A stretch of 64,000 nt of DNA from Rariglobus hedericola (GTDB taxonomy: Bacteria > Verrucomicrobiota > Verrucomicrobiia > Opitutales > Opitutaceae): NCBI RefSeq assembly GCF_007559335.1, contig NZ_VMBG01000001.1, forward strand, positions 744,001 through 808,000, read 5' to 3'. The notes beneath the pieces are model-generated. The model did not search any database. It was not told where the DNA came from and was given only the letters and a program-made list of their open reading frames with translations. A program made the translations under genes and the position numbers. Shown here piece after piece: positions 25,874 through 35,491 of this stretch. Positions within the stretch are counted from its first letter, which is position 1, and the number at the start of each line of letters is the position of its first letter.

Positions 25874-28800
25874 TTATGGTGCCGCGATTTTGACGCGGAT
25901 GAACCTCCGTGTCGCCTCGGACGGCAGCGCGTCGCCCACACGAACCCGCTCCCGTCCGTCGCCCAACGGCGTGCGGCTGATTTCCTGCGTGGGCAACGCG
26001 CCGGTGTTTTCCGCCCTCGCACCATACGCATGGCCACGCAGCCAAGTGATCAGGTCCTCTGAAACCTCGACCGTGTAGGTCAGCTCGGCGCGATCCGCCG
26101 GCCGGACAAACTCGATCTCCAGATGAGGACCGGCACCGAGTGCTACCGTCGGGCTTGCGCTTGAAATCGCAGCAGACGGATCCGTATCGAACGCATATTC
26201 CACCAGGTTGCCCACGCCGTCACCGTCAGGATCGGCCGATGCCGCAGCCTGATCACCAAACAGCGACTTCGATTCGGCCCAGAATGCGAAACGGCTGCGC
26301 ACCGTAATCAACACAAAGGCGTTCGCCGTTCCGTGGGCATTGGTGGCACCCACCGTAACCACGTAGAGGCCCGCAGTGGAGGGAACACCACCAATGGTGC
26401 CCGTCCCGGTGTTCACCGACAAACCCGGAGGCAGGCCCGTAGCGGTGTAGCTCGAGGGCGAGTTAGTGGCGGTGATTTGAAACCCGTAGCCGTTGCCGGT
26501 TGTGGTGGTTTGAGAGATCAACGTTGCGCCAGGATGAGTGAGCACCGGTGCCTCGCCTGCTCGCGCATAGCTGACCGCATCCAGCCAGCCCGTATCCTCG
26601 CCCACCGAGGAATAGGGATCCTTCTGATAAACCCATCGTAGCGTATGCGTGCCGGCGGGCACTGCATACACAAGCTCTGCCCAATCCTCCTCGCCGCTGA
26701 TAAACGCCTCACGCGTTCCACCTCGCCAAAACTCCAGCCGGTCAAACGGCTCCGCTGGCTCGGATACATTAAGCTCTGACGATACTTTCCATCGAAAGCG
26801 CAACTCACCCGGCCCCGTCACCGTCGTCTCCAGCCAACTCTGTTCGTCGCCCTGCACCGCCCCGCTGCGCAGCGCCGAACGCCCCTCGACAAACACTTCT
26901 CGGTCCATTTTCCACGGAAAATTGCCATCGCCTCCACTCGTCCAAATGAGCGCAGGCGCGCCCACCGCGGAACCAAGTCCGCCAGGCAACACTACGAGAT
27001 CCAGCGCTCGCATCGTGCTCCCGCTCGCATTGACCACCGTCAACGTCACTGCGTGCGTTCCCGGATTGGTCGGCGTGCCACTGATCACTCCGGTGGCCGT
27101 GTTGATCTTCAGCGCATTCGGCAACCCGTCCGCATAAAACGCCAGCGGTGCTCCCACGGCCTGCACCGGATAAGACGCGGCCACCCCGGTCACCGCGACC
27201 CATTCCAACGGACCGCCAATCACCGGCGCCCGTGCCGCCGGGACCGGAAACGTGCCGCTCAACCGGTAGCGCCCGATGCTCCCGTAGTTCGAATAGCCTT
27301 CGCCCGTGACCAAGCCTTCGCCCGTGCCCCGCAGGCGCAGACGATACACACCACCGCTTACGGCAGTCGTCAGTTCGGCGGTGCTCTGGCCTATCGGGTT
27401 GGCGGTCGCCACCAGCACGCCGGCTGAGTCGTAAAGATCCAGCTGCGCGTCGATGTTGCCGAGTCCGTCAACAGTCGCGTCCTCAAGATTTATCCCGGCG
27501 GTAAACGTCACCGTTCCTGCGCCCACCAGCACTTGATAGACGTCGCTGTCGCCCGTGCGTTCCAACACACCGTTCACCTCTGCCGTGCTTGCGTTGATCA
27601 GAGGCAGATTCGCCGCCTCGGCCAGCGCGCCGGAAACCGCATCGTCCAAATAACCAGTGCGATTTCCACTCGATCCAATAATCGCCAGATCGTCCTCATG
27701 GTTGTTCGCGACGTTGGAGCCGGATGCATATTCGCCGCGGCTCCACTGTGAGAGTGCCTGCTCATAACCATCGCCCATGATAGGAGCCCAACCGGCCGGA
27801 CCGGCGCCATGCCCGTGGTAATATTCTTCAACCGCATCACCCTCGGCGTTCATCAAACCATCGTGCGAAAGTCCGAGGGTATGGCCGATTTCGTGCGAGA
27901 CCGCCTCCGCCACCGCCTTGGCATCATTCAACCGGTTGGGTGGAAAAACCCAGCACGGCACATTGTCGCTGTAATCAGGCGCGCCTGCATCCGCCCACGA
28001 TCCGAGAAAAGCCACTCCGCCTGCGTCCACCACCAACGTCGGCGTGATGATGCAGCGCATGCGACTGCCCACCGGCGCCGCGTCGTAGGCATCCTGGTCG
28101 GTGGTGACATTGATATTAAACGCCCGGTAATCCTCCGCCACGCGCTGCCAGACTTCTTTCACTTGGGCGTCGTTGAGACCGCTGAACATCGCTTGAATCA
28201 CCGGAGGAGTCTCTGGATCGTTGTCGTGATCCGGAGGATTCCAATCGAGCTCCGTAACATCCGCCCCGTCAAAATCCAGAAACACCACCGCCGTCGCTCC
28301 CGGACGGCTGCTGAACTCCAGCTGCGGAAGCGTGATGACCGAATCCTCCTCAACAGATGCCGGTGCCCCCGAACCGGCTGTAACCGGCCACCGCGGATAC
28401 GAGACGCACATCACAGACTGCCGAGGTTTCTCCAAAAGATAAGTGCTCGCGGTCTTCGTTGCGCGAATCACCGCCACCTTATCCTCGCCGTCCGGCAGGA
28501 TACGGCCTCCGAAACCGCGCGGTCCCGAGCCCAGCGTAAACGTGCCGCCCGTTTCAAGCACGCCGACCATTAAAAGTTGTCCGTCTGCAGCGCGATTCAC
28601 CGCGCGCACCACTCCATCCAGCACGCGACCGTCGAAATACGGTAATCGCACGCGATCTTGTGGCTTTAACGCCGCCATCGCCACAACCGCCGGCGTGTTG
28701 ATCTCCATCGCTCGTGAAAATTCATCGGCCTTCGCCGGCACTCCATAGCGTGAGGGCAATCGCGGACGCCCGCCGCCCGTCAAAACCGGTCCCGCTGAAA

Positions 28801-29020
28801 ACAACGTCGCTGAGCTCAGCGATGTGCTGGCCGAAGTCGCCGACGACGAGGGCACCGATTTTTCCTGCATGTCTGACCGATCATGCATTCCCGCTGTCGC
28901 CGCCGGAGCCATCTTCCGTCCGCGTTCCGTTACGACTCCAAAAAACAGACCTGCCACTATCGCCAAGCCGCACACGGCCAGCGCGAGCACTCTCAACTTG
29001 GGGTAACGATCAAATGCCAT
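25874..29020 (-). CDS. Secreted metzincin-type zinc metallopeptidase with Ig-like domains
   Basis: This 1048-residue exported protein starts with a membrane segment (VLALAVCGLAIVAGLFFGVV). The peptidase is near residues 250-460: EAVSHEIGHTLGLSHDG is the HExxHxxGxxHD zinc site and WAPIMGDGYEQ is a Met-turn, the pattern of the M12 metzincins. Next come a pre-peptidase C-terminal-like domain (SDVYQVLVGAGTVTFTAG...YRLRLRG), a putative Ig domain (SGTPTNPGTHAVTLTVVN), a MAM/laminin-like sheet domain (LETTVTGPGELRFRWKVS), and a second Ig-like domain. The last 130 residues (DPDGDGVGNLVEYAFDTDP, then TYTVEVSEDLITW, ending RRFIRVKIAAP) share a layout with the tail of the 1,916-residue protein at 50.8-56.5 kb. 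Likely an extracellular or surface protease; substrate unknown. Confidence 0.8.
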   Translation of the reverse strand: MAFDRYPKLRVLALAVCGLAIVAGLFFGVVTERGRKMAPAATAGMHDRSDMQEKSVPSSSATSASTSLSSATLFSAGPVLTGGGRPRLPSRYGVPAKADEFSRAMEINTPAVVAMAALKPQDRVRLPYFDGRVLDGVVRAVNRAADGQLLMVGVLETGGTFTLGSGPRGFGGRILPDGEDKVAVIRATKTASTYLLEKPRQSVMCVSYPRWPVTAGSGAPASVEEDSVITLPQLEFSSRPGATAVVFLDFDGADVTELDWNPPDHDNDPETPPVIQAMFSGLNDAQVKEVWQRVAEDYRAFNINVTTDQDAYDAAPVGSRMRCIITPTLVVDAGGVAFLGSWADAGAPDYSDNVPCWVFPPNRLNDAKAVAEAVSHEIGHTLGLSHDGLMNAEGDAVEEYYHGHGAGPAGWAPIMGDGYEQALSQWSRGEYASGSNVANNHEDDLAIIGSSGNRTGYLDDAVSGALAEAANLPLINASTAEVNGVLERTGDSDVYQVLVGAGTVTFTAGINLEDATVDGLGNIDAQLDLYDSAGVLVATANPIGQSTAELTTAVSGGVYRLRLRGTGEGLVTGEGYSNYGSIGRYRLSGTFPVPAARAPVIGGPLEWVAVTGVAASYPVQAVGAPLAFYADGLPNALKINTATGVISGTPTNPGTHAVTLTVVNASGSTMRALDLVVLPGGLGSAVGAPALIWTSGGDGNFPWKMDREVFVEGRSALRSGAVQGDEQSWLETTVTGPGELRFRWKVSSELNVSEPAEPFDRLEFWRGGTREAFISGEEDWAELVYAVPAGTHTLRWVYQKDPYSSVGEDTGWLDAVSYARAGEAPVLTHPGATLISQTTTTGNGYGFQITATNSPSSYTATGLPPGLSVNTGTGTIGGVPSTAGLYVVTVGATNAHGTANAFVLITVRSRFAFWAESKSLFGDQAAASADPDGDGVGNLVEYAFDTDPSAAISSASPTVALGAGPHLEIEFVRPADRAELTYTVEVSEDLITWLRGHAYGARAENTGALPTQEISRTPLGDGRERVRVGDALPSEATRRFIRVKIAAP

Positions 29021-29061
29021 GAATCAGCAATACGAGAGCGGCAACTTATCCCCGCATCAAG

Positions 29062-29090
29062 CCTCACGAGCATCCCGCTCGTGAGGTTTT
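29062..29090. terminator. Hairpin terminator between proS and the metallopeptidase gene
   Basis: Perfect 10-bp arms CCTCACGAGC-N5-GCTCGTGAGG followed by TTTT on the plus strand. It sits just past the proS stop, so it most likely ends the leftward proS transcript; on that strand the T-run precedes rather than follows the stem. Confidence 0.6.
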
Positions 29091-29106
29091 CCACCTACTT
29101 GCGGAT

Positions 29107-30870
29107 TCAGGCGGACTGCATCTCGCGAACAATCGCCGCGATCTGCTCGGCCGCCTCGGCCACCGGAACCTTGATGACGTCCTTCTTCGAGCGCCACTTG
29201 AGCTCGATGATGCCGGCCGCGAGGCCTTTGCCGCCGATGGTGATGCGCAAAGGAATACCGATGAGATCGGCATCCTTGAACTTCACGCCCGGACGCTCCT
29301 CACGGTCGTCGATAATGACGTCCGCACCGGCCTTCTCGGCCACTTCGGCGAGTTGTTTCGCCAGCGCGGCGGGCTCCGCAACCGACGGGTCAAGCAGCGT
29401 GACGATGATCTGGAACGGCGCGACCGCCCATGGCCAGATGATGCCGTCGTTGTCGTGGCTTTGCTCGATCACAGCCTGCAACGTGCGGCTGATGCCGATG
29501 CCGTAACAGCCCATGACCATCGGGTGGTTCTGCTTGGCGTCGTCGGTGTAAACCGCGCCGAATTTCTCCGAGTATTTGGTGCCGAGTTTGAAGATGTGAC
29601 CGACCTCGATACCGCGTTTCACTGAGAGCGGCTGGCCATTCTTCGGGTCGGGTTCGCCCGGACGCACGCGGCGGAAATCGCCGAACTTCGTGATCGCGAG
29701 ATCGCGGGTCACGTTGACGTTACGCACGTGGAAACCGTCCTTGTTGGCACCGGTCGTGCCGTTGCCGATGAGGCGGATCGCGTGGTCGGCAAAAATGCCG
29801 GCGAGCGCCGCCTGATCTTTGATCGAACCCTTGATCGCACCGAGGCTGCCGGGCTTCGCCCCGAGAACCGGCTCGATTTCTTCGGCCGTGGCCGCGCGCG
29901 TAAGCGTGAAGCCGAGCGAGCCGAGTTTGGCCTCTTCGAGTTCGTCGTTGCCGCGGATGATCACGAGGAACGGCTTGCCGTCGCCCATGTAAACGAGGGT
30001 CTTGAACTGCTCGCTGCCCTTCACGTTGTAAGGCGCGGCTTCGAGTGCGGCGATCGTGGTGGCACCGGGCGTGGCGAATTCCTCGATGGCACCGATTGGG
30101 GCAGCGTCAGCGAGGTCGGCGGGCACGAGGGCGCTGGTGGCTTTCTCGCGGTTGGCCGCGTAACCGCTGGCCTCGTTGTAGATCACGTCGTCATCGCCGA
30201 TTTCAGCGGGGACCATGAACTCATGGGAAAAGCTGCCGCCCATCACGCCGGTGTCGGCCTCGACCGCGATGGCGGTCACGCCGATGCGTTTGAAGAAACG
30301 CTTGTAGGCGTCCTTCATCGCGAAGTAGCTCTTGGTGGCGCCCTCGTCGTTGGCGTCGAAGGAATACGCGTCCATCATCACGAACTCGCGGGCACGCATT
30401 AGGCCGAAGCGCGGACGGATTTCGTTACGGAACTTGGTCGCGATCTGATAAAAATTCTTGGGGAGATCCCGGTAGCTGGTGATCTCGTTTTTCACGAGCG
30501 GTGTAATGATCTCCTCGTGGGTCGGTCCGAGCACGAACTCGGGCTCGCGCGAGCGGCCTTTGTTGGCACCGGCATTGTCGGCGCGGAACATGATCTCGCG
30601 GGCGGCGGCCCAGCGCGGACCCTGCTCCCAGTTGTCCACGGGATGGAGGTGCGGCATCCACAGCTCGATGGCATCGGAAACCTCGAGCTCCTCACGGCAG
30701 ATCTTTGAAATCTTCTGCATGACGCGAAGACCGAGCGGCATGTAGGTATAGAGGCCGCCGCCGAGCTTGCGCACGAGGCCGGCGCGCATGAGCAATTTGT
30801 GCGAGGCGATCTCGGCGTCGGCCGGGCTGTCGCGGAGCGTGGAAATGTAGAACTTGGACCAAGTCTTCAT
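29107..30870 (-). CDS. proS: Prolyl-tRNA synthetase
   Basis: Charges tRNA-Pro. The 587-residue bacterial-type enzyme has class II motif 2 regions (GPTHEEIITPLVKNEITSYRDLP and FRNEIRPRFGLMRAREFVMMDAYSF), the YbaK-like editing insertion in the middle (about residues 230-400, including YMGDGKPFLVIIRGNDELEEAKL), motif 3 (GCYGIGISRTLQAVIEQ) and a C-terminal anticodon-binding domain ending in PVAEAAEQIAAIVREMQSA. ATG 30870 (MKTWSKFYISTLRD) is the family start; the frame continues 13 codons upstream without support. Divergent from the gene at 30987. Confidence 0.96.
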   Translation of the reverse strand: MKTWSKFYISTLRDSPADAEIASHKLLMRAGLVRKLGGGLYTYMPLGLRVMQKISKICREELEVSDAIELWMPHLHPVDNWEQGPRWAAAREIMFRADNAGANKGRSREPEFVLGPTHEEIITPLVKNEITSYRDLPKNFYQIATKFRNEIRPRFGLMRAREFVMMDAYSFDANDEGATKSYFAMKDAYKRFFKRIGVTAIAVEADTGVMGGSFSHEFMVPAEIGDDDVIYNEASGYAANREKATSALVPADLADAAPIGAIEEFATPGATTIAALEAAPYNVKGSEQFKTLVYMGDGKPFLVIIRGNDELEEAKLGSLGFTLTRAATAEEIEPVLGAKPGSLGAIKGSIKDQAALAGIFADHAIRLIGNGTTGANKDGFHVRNVNVTRDLAITKFGDFRRVRPGEPDPKNGQPLSVKRGIEVGHIFKLGTKYSEKFGAVYTDDAKQNHPMVMGCYGIGISRTLQAVIEQSHDNDGIIWPWAVAPFQIIVTLLDPSVAEPAALAKQLAEVAEKAGADVIIDDREERPGVKFKDADLIGIPLRITIGGKGLAAGIIELKWRSKKDVIKVPVAEAAEQIAAIVREMQSA

Positions 30871-30986
30871 GAAGTCCGCCAACGAAGCATCCGGCCCCGC
30901 ACGGCGCAATTGTTATTACTCACACCGTGCAGGACGGTTTTGCCTCCCTCCTTGCATTGCGCAGACGCCTCCGTTCACTCGCGCCC

Positions 30987-31613
30987 ATGCCCGATCCTCT
31001 CAACCGCAAGCCCTGGCCCATGAAATGGGTCGCCCTCGCGATCGTCCTCTGCATCGGCCCTTACACCTGGGTCACACTCCATTACCGGAAACCGAAGGAC
31101 CAGACGTTCAACCCCTACGAGGACATGAAGCAGCGCGCCAATGTCATGCGCCTGCTTGACGCCGGTTATCAACGCATCAACGCCACCGCCGAGCGTCCGG
31201 CCGAGCCACAGCAAATCGTGCGCGCCATGAACGCTCTGGCCTCCATCTCCGATGCACCCGCCGGGCTCAGCGAATCCCTCGATGTCACCCTGGTCGAAAT
31301 CCCGCAGTTGCCCCTTTCCTTCAGCTCAGTCTCTGCACCACGGGAAACCGCCTCGCTACTCCCCTATCCCATCGTGATCACCTGCACGCTGGGCGATCAA
31401 AAACACCAGCTCGGTGGCGCGCAGGTTTTCGTGCGTGGCTTAAGCGTGGTGATCGTCGCGCAGTTTGAACCGCTCGATGGCGAACTCACTGCGCGTTCCA
31501 AAGAAAGCCCGGTCCTCATCACGTTGCCGGGCGGCACACTCAAAGTCGGCGAATACACCGTGCTGCTGGCCGGCAGCGAACAGTCGCGGCAGTGGACGCT
31601 GACCGTGCGCTAA
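30987..31613 (+). CDS. Membrane-anchored protein of unknown function
   Basis: 208 residues. A single N-terminal anchor (MKWVALAIVLCIGPYTWVTL) precedes a soluble part with short helices and later beta strands (PYPIVITCTLGDQKHQLGGAQVFVRGLSVVIVAQF, LPGGTLKVGEYTVLLAGSEQSRQWTLTVR). The strand-rich C-terminal half resembles a small Ig or jelly-roll fold, which is an impression only. I do not recognise a family. Start at ATG 30987 (MPDPLNRKPWP) rather than the TTG-like start 60 bases upstream. It converges with recN. Confidence 0.7.
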   Translation: MPDPLNRKPWPMKWVALAIVLCIGPYTWVTLHYRKPKDQTFNPYEDMKQRANVMRLLDAGYQRINATAERPAEPQQIVRAMNALASISDAPAGLSESLDVTLVEIPQLPLSFSSVSAPRETASLLPYPIVITCTLGDQKHQLGGAQVFVRGLSVVIVAQFEPLDGELTARSKESPVLITLPGGTLKVGEYTVLLAGSEQSRQWTLTVR

Positions 31614-31647
31614 ACGCGGGCAGCGCGGGGTTGTCGGCGTTTAGCGC
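31607..31647. terminator. Bidirectional hairpin between the unknown gene and recN
   Basis: GCGCTAAACGC pairs with GCGTTTAGCGC over 11 bp across a 19-base loop. The left arm contains the TAA stop of the rightward gene. A T-rich stretch (CTCTTTTTATTT) follows on the plus strand. Confidence 0.65.
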
Positions 31648-31661
31648 GCGTCCGCCTCTTT

Positions 31662-33323
31662 TTATTTGGCCAGCAATTCTTCGGCGTGCGCGATCGCGCT
31701 CTTGGCCGTTCGATCTCCGAGCATGCGAGCCAGCTCGCCCACGCGGGCTTTGCGATTGGCCTGAATCGGCGAGATCGTGACGATCGCACGATCCGTTGAC
31801 TGGTCTTTTTCCACCACAAGATGGCTGTCACCCTGTGCCGCCACCTGCGGCAGATGCGTGATGCACAACACTTGGTGACTCTTGGCGATGCCCGCCATTT
31901 TTTCACCGACTACGCGGCCGATTTCGCCGCCGACGTTCGCATCCACTTCGTCGAACACCAGCACCGGCACGTCATCGAGATCGGCGAGCACGGTCTTCAA
32001 CGCGAGCATCACGCGCGCAAGTTCACCGCTCGAAGCGACGCGGTTGAGCGGCAAAGCCGGTTCGCCGACATTCGGTGAGAACAGGAACTCGACGCCACAA
32101 TCACCGGCCGGCCCGAGCTGTTCCAATGGAACGATGCGAATCTGAAAGTCTGCTTTCTTAAAGCCGAGTTGGGCGATGCTGGCGGCGGCAATCTTGGCGA
32201 GTTCGCGCGATGATTTTTCGCGCAAGGTGCGCAGCACCGTCGCTTCTTTGCGGGCGGCGCGCTCGGCATCGGCGATTTGTTTCTCAACCCGGATGAGCGT
32301 GCCTTCGATGTCTCCCTGGATTTCCAAACGGCGGCGCATGTCATCGCGCGCTTCGACGACCGCCTGCAAATCACCGCCGTGCTTACGCTTCACCTCGAGC
32401 CAGGTGTTCATGTTGGCTTGAAGCTGCTCGGCCTGCTCGGGGTCGAAATAAAATTGTCCGCCGAGCGATTCGAATTCCGCGCCGAGATCAGCGAGCTCGA
32501 TGCTCGCCGCAGCCAGACGGTCGGCGAGCGCCTTGCTGGCGGGATCAAGATTTTCCAGCTGACGCGCCTCTCGCACGAGACCGGCCACACGACCGGTCGC
32601 GCCGTCTTCGCCGGTCAGACCGTTGGCGAGGGTCGAGGCGAGACCGGTGAGTTCCTGCGCTTTGCTCAGACGCTGAAAATCACGCTCCAGTGTTTCAATC
32701 GCCTCGTCGGTCAGATCGAGTGCGTCGAGACGAGCGAGCTGGTTTTCGAGAAACTTAATTTGATCCGGCGAGAGCTTGGTCTCGCGCGCAATGCGTTCAC
32801 GCTCGGCCAGCAGATCGCGCCACACGCGATATTTAACCGTGTAAGCGGCCAGCGCATCGCCCGCGCGCCCGTAGAGATCGAGCAGATCCAGCTGGCAACT
32901 TTCCTTGAGCAAGCGGCGCGGTTCACTGGGCCCATGAAAATCGATCCATGCCTCGCCGAGACGCTGCAACGCGGCCAGCGTGGCCAGGCCGCCGTTGACG
33001 GTGATCTTGGGGGCTTTGTCGCGGGGCAGACTGCGCTTGAGAATAAGAATACCATCTTCGCACGACGGCAGATCGAGTTCGGCCAGCAACGCGTTCGTGC
33101 GGCTTGGATCCTCGAAATACAATGAAGCCTCGACCTCGCAGGAGGAGGCACCTTGGCGGATGAGTGTTTTGTCGGCGCGTTCACCGGCCAGCAGTGACAA
33201 CGCGCCCAGCAGAATGCTTTTGCCGGCTCCCGTCTCACCGGTGACGACGGTAAACCCTGCTTCAAAATCGAGGGCGACTTCTTCCAACAGGGCGAGATTC
33301 TTGATGCGAAGCGATTGGAGCAT
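31662..33323 (-). CDS. recN: DNA repair protein RecN
   Basis: An SMC-like ATPase for double-strand break repair. The 553-residue protein has the N-terminal ATP site (FTVVTGETGAGKSILLGALSLL), a central coiled coil of about 250 residues, then the SMC signature (VASSGELARVMLALK) and Walker B (VPVLVFDEVDANVGGEIG). The H-loop (HQVLCITHLPQVAAQGD) follows. ATG 33323 (MLQSLRIKNLALLEEV) is the family start; the open frame upstream is 5' flank. It is divergent from tRNA-Val. Confidence 0.95.
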   Translation of the reverse strand: MLQSLRIKNLALLEEVALDFEAGFTVVTGETGAGKSILLGALSLLAGERADKTLIRQGASSCEVEASLYFEDPSRTNALLAELDLPSCEDGILILKRSLPRDKAPKITVNGGLATLAALQRLGEAWIDFHGPSEPRRLLKESCQLDLLDLYGRAGDALAAYTVKYRVWRDLLAERERIARETKLSPDQIKFLENQLARLDALDLTDEAIETLERDFQRLSKAQELTGLASTLANGLTGEDGATGRVAGLVREARQLENLDPASKALADRLAAASIELADLGAEFESLGGQFYFDPEQAEQLQANMNTWLEVKRKHGGDLQAVVEARDDMRRRLEIQGDIEGTLIRVEKQIADAERAARKEATVLRTLREKSSRELAKIAAASIAQLGFKKADFQIRIVPLEQLGPAGDCGVEFLFSPNVGEPALPLNRVASSGELARVMLALKTVLADLDDVPVLVFDEVDANVGGEIGRVVGEKMAGIAKSHQVLCITHLPQVAAQGDSHLVVEKDQSTDRAIVTISPIQANRKARVGELARMLGDRTAKSAIAHAEELLAK

Positions 33324-33474
33324 GGAGGCGCGTCGAGTGAGTTGGTTCAGGCGATGCGGAGCAAGTCGGTTTGCGCGATCCGCAGCGCGGCAGACACGGA
33401 ATGAAAAAGCTGAATAATTTTTCTTGCGGAGACGCAGTGAAGTCCTGCTTACTCCGCGACTCGTTTTTTCGTTT

Positions 33475-33551
33475 GGACCCATAGCTCAGTTGGTTAGAGC
33501 GTTTCGTTGACATCGAAGAGGTCACTGGTTCGAGCCCAGTTGGGTCCACCA
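33475..33551 (+). tRNA. tRNA-Val(GAC), CCA encoded
   Basis: The acceptor GGACCCA pairs with TGGGTCC. The D-arm is GCTC...GAGC and the anticodon stem is TTTCG/CGAAG around the loop TTGACAT, giving anticodon GAC (33509-33511). The T-arm is ACTGG-TTCGAGC-CCAGT. Discriminator A and CCA are encoded at 33549-33551. Folded by eye. Confidence 0.95.
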
Positions 33552-33559
33552 TTTTAATA

Positions 33560-33592
33560 AAGCCGTCAGCCTTAACAGGTTGGCGGCTTTTT
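33560..33592 (+). terminator. Terminator of tRNA-Val
   Basis: AAGCCGTCAGCC and GGTTGGCGGCTT form a 12-bp stem with two G-U pairs around TTAACA, followed by TTTT. It begins about 9 bases after the tRNA. Confidence 0.8.
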
Positions 33593-33793
33593 CGCGTCAT
33601 AAACCGAATGCTTATCGACGCCGGCGATTTAACCCGTTCTAGTCGCCTCGTTCCGTTTGGATGCACGCATATACTTTGGCGGCTTTAGTCGTTTGATGTT
33701 CCACGACGTCAGCGGCTCCAAACGGGGCACTTCTTTCATCGATTGATAGTCCGTCCGAAGAACAGGACCAAGGGTTAACACCCGCCCGAATAA

Positions 33794-34744
33794 TTAACGC
33801 CGGGCGAACCACGCCAGCGCGGCATCGCGATCAAGGGCGATCTGGGTGCGCAAGGCTTCGACGCCGTCGAACTTCTTCTCCGGACGCAGAAAGCTGAGCC
33901 ATTCGATGCTCAGTGCATCGCCTTCTGTAAATGGACACGGCCCCAGCACATGGATTTCCAAGCGTGGCACGGTGGAGTTTTCCACGGTCGGGCGAAGTCC
34001 GTAATTGGCCACGGCGGCGAGCGGCCCGATGCCATTCGCACCCGAAATCTGCACGGCGTAGACACCAAAGCGCGGACGCAGGTCCGGCTCCCAGCCGACG
34101 TTCAGCGTGGGAAAGCCCAATTTGCGCCCTAGTTGTTTGCCCGGCGTCACCACGCCCTCCGCAAAATAAGAATAACCCAGCAACGCGTTCACTTCCTCCA
34201 TGCGCCCCTCCTCCAAATAAGTGCGGATGCGCGTGCTGCTGATCGGCTCGCCATTTTGATTGATGCGCGGCGCGCTCACGACGGAGATGCCGTGTTTGCG
34301 TCCCTCGGCCAGCAAGACGGCGATGTCACCGCGACGTCCCCGTCCGAATTTCCAGTTCTCGCCGACGTAGAGGGTCGTGAGCGTGGGCAGCGCACGCTTG
34401 AGCTGCGGCAGAAATTCCTCCGCCTCGATCGCGGCATATCCGGCGTCGAAGTTTTGCGTGATGACCGCATCAACGCCCAGCCGTCCCAGCTGACGGATTT
34501 TCAGATCCGGCGTCATGATCAAGCGCACCGGATTTTCCGGCCGAAACAGCCGGCTCGGATGCGGCCAGAACGTGAGCACCGCGGCCAGACCATGGCTGCG
34601 ACGCGCGGAATGCACCGCCGCTTCGATGACCGCATGATGTCCGAGGTGAACGCCATCGAACATGCCGATTGCCAGATGAAGCGGCCGCGCTGGCAACGAT
34701 GCCGCCTGCTCGATGCTGTCGAACTGGAGCAAAGGCTTGTTCAT
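33794..34744 (-). CDS. ribF: Bifunctional riboflavin kinase/FAD synthetase
   Basis: Makes FMN from riboflavin and FAD from FMN. The 316-residue protein has the N-terminal adenylyltransferase (LAIGMFDGVHLGHHAVIEAAV with the HxGH nucleotide site, VGENWKFGRGRRGD, and EPISSTRIRTYLEEG). The C-terminal kinase domain has GKQLGRKLGFPTLNVGWE and ends in IEWLSFLRPEKKFDGVEALRTQIALD. It is the last gene of the nusA-infB-rbfA-nrnA-truB-ribF series and starts 18 bp after truB. An FMN riboswitch was looked for upstream and not seen. Confidence 0.95.
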   Translation of the reverse strand: MNKPLLQFDSIEQAASLPARPLHLAIGMFDGVHLGHHAVIEAAVHSARRSHGLAAVLTFWPHPSRLFRPENPVRLIMTPDLKIRQLGRLGVDAVITQNFDAGYAAIEAEEFLPQLKRALPTLTTLYVGENWKFGRGRRGDIAVLLAEGRKHGISVVSAPRINQNGEPISSTRIRTYLEEGRMEEVNALLGYSYFAEGVVTPGKQLGRKLGFPTLNVGWEPDLRPRFGVYAVQISGANGIGPLAAVANYGLRPTVENSTVPRLEIHVLGPCPFTEGDALSIEWLSFLRPEKKFDGVEALRTQIALDRDAALAWFARR

Positions 34745-34762
34745 GGAACGGCTGCGCGAAAA

Positions 34763-35491
34763 TCAACCGATGGCAATACTCGGCGCCGCCTCGTAACCGG
34801 GCACCAGCACCGTTTCGATTTCGGACGGCGTCATTTTTTGCACCTGTTCGAGGGTGACGGCGCGCGAGACATTCAGTGAGCCCGACGCGATTCGGCGCAG
34901 CGCCTTCAAATGCGCGCCGCAGCCGAGACGTTGTCCGAGATCATGCGCCAGGGTGCGCACGTAGGTGCCCTTGGTGCAGAGCACACGGAAATCGATCTCA
35001 GGCGATTCCCAGCGCGTGACTTCGTAGCTGATCACGCGAATAAAACGCGGCTCGCGTTCGACCTCTTCGCCGGCACGCGCGCTTTTGTAGAGCGGCTGGC
35101 CCTTGATCTTGATCGCGGAAAACATCGGCGGGATCTGATATTGATCGCCGAGAAAACCAGCGAGGGCCTTGCGCACATCCTCTTCGGTGAGCGCGGGCAC
35201 GGGTTGCGTCGTGAGCACTTCGCCCTCGGCATCCTGCGTGTTGGTGGTTTCACCGAGCTTGATCGTGCCGGTGTATTCCTTCTCCACGCTCATGAGATAC
35301 TGGGAGAGCTTGGTGGCTTTGCCGACGAGCATCACGAGCAGGCCGGTGGCCATCGGATCCAGCGTGCCGGCGTGGCCGATGCGCTTCATTTTAAGAATGC
35401 CGCGCAAACGGGCGACCACATCGTGGGAGGTGTGATCGGTCGGCTTGTCGATGAGCAACACGCCATCGTATTCAGGAGCGGGTGCGCGCAT
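34763..35491 (-). CDS. truB: tRNA pseudouridine(55) synthase
   Basis: TruB makes pseudouridine 55 in the T-loop of tRNA. The 242-residue protein has [21 protein letters not shown], then [26 protein letters not shown] with the catalytic Asp in GTLDP. It continues with [39 protein letters not shown], and [29 protein letters not shown]. The start overlaps the nrnA stop by one base. The gene order rbfA, nrnA, truB, ribF is widespread in bacteria. Confidence 0.96.
   Translation of the reverse strand: MRAPAPEYDGVLLIDKPTDHTSHDVVARLRGILKMKRIGHAGTLDPMATGLLVMLVGKATKLSQYLMSVEKEYTGTIKLGETTNTQDAEGEVLTTQPVPALTEEDVRKALAGFLGDQYQIPPMFSAIKIKGQPLYKSARAGEEVEREPRFIRVISYEVTRWESPEIDFRVLCTKGTYVRTLAHDLGQRLGCGAHLKALRRIASGSLNVSRAVTLEQVQKMTPSEIETVLVPGYEAAPSIAIG

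Noticed and set aside
33262-33666. Open frame of 134 codons on the minus strand across tRNA-Val
   Set aside because: It is the complement of the tRNA; the DPTGLEPVTSSMSTKRSNQLSYG-type peptide is a well-known false protein read from tRNA antisense.
34745-34762. FMN riboswitch in front of ribF
   Set aside because: ribF starts 18 bp after truB, and no riboswitch core sequence was seen near it or at the start of the operon.
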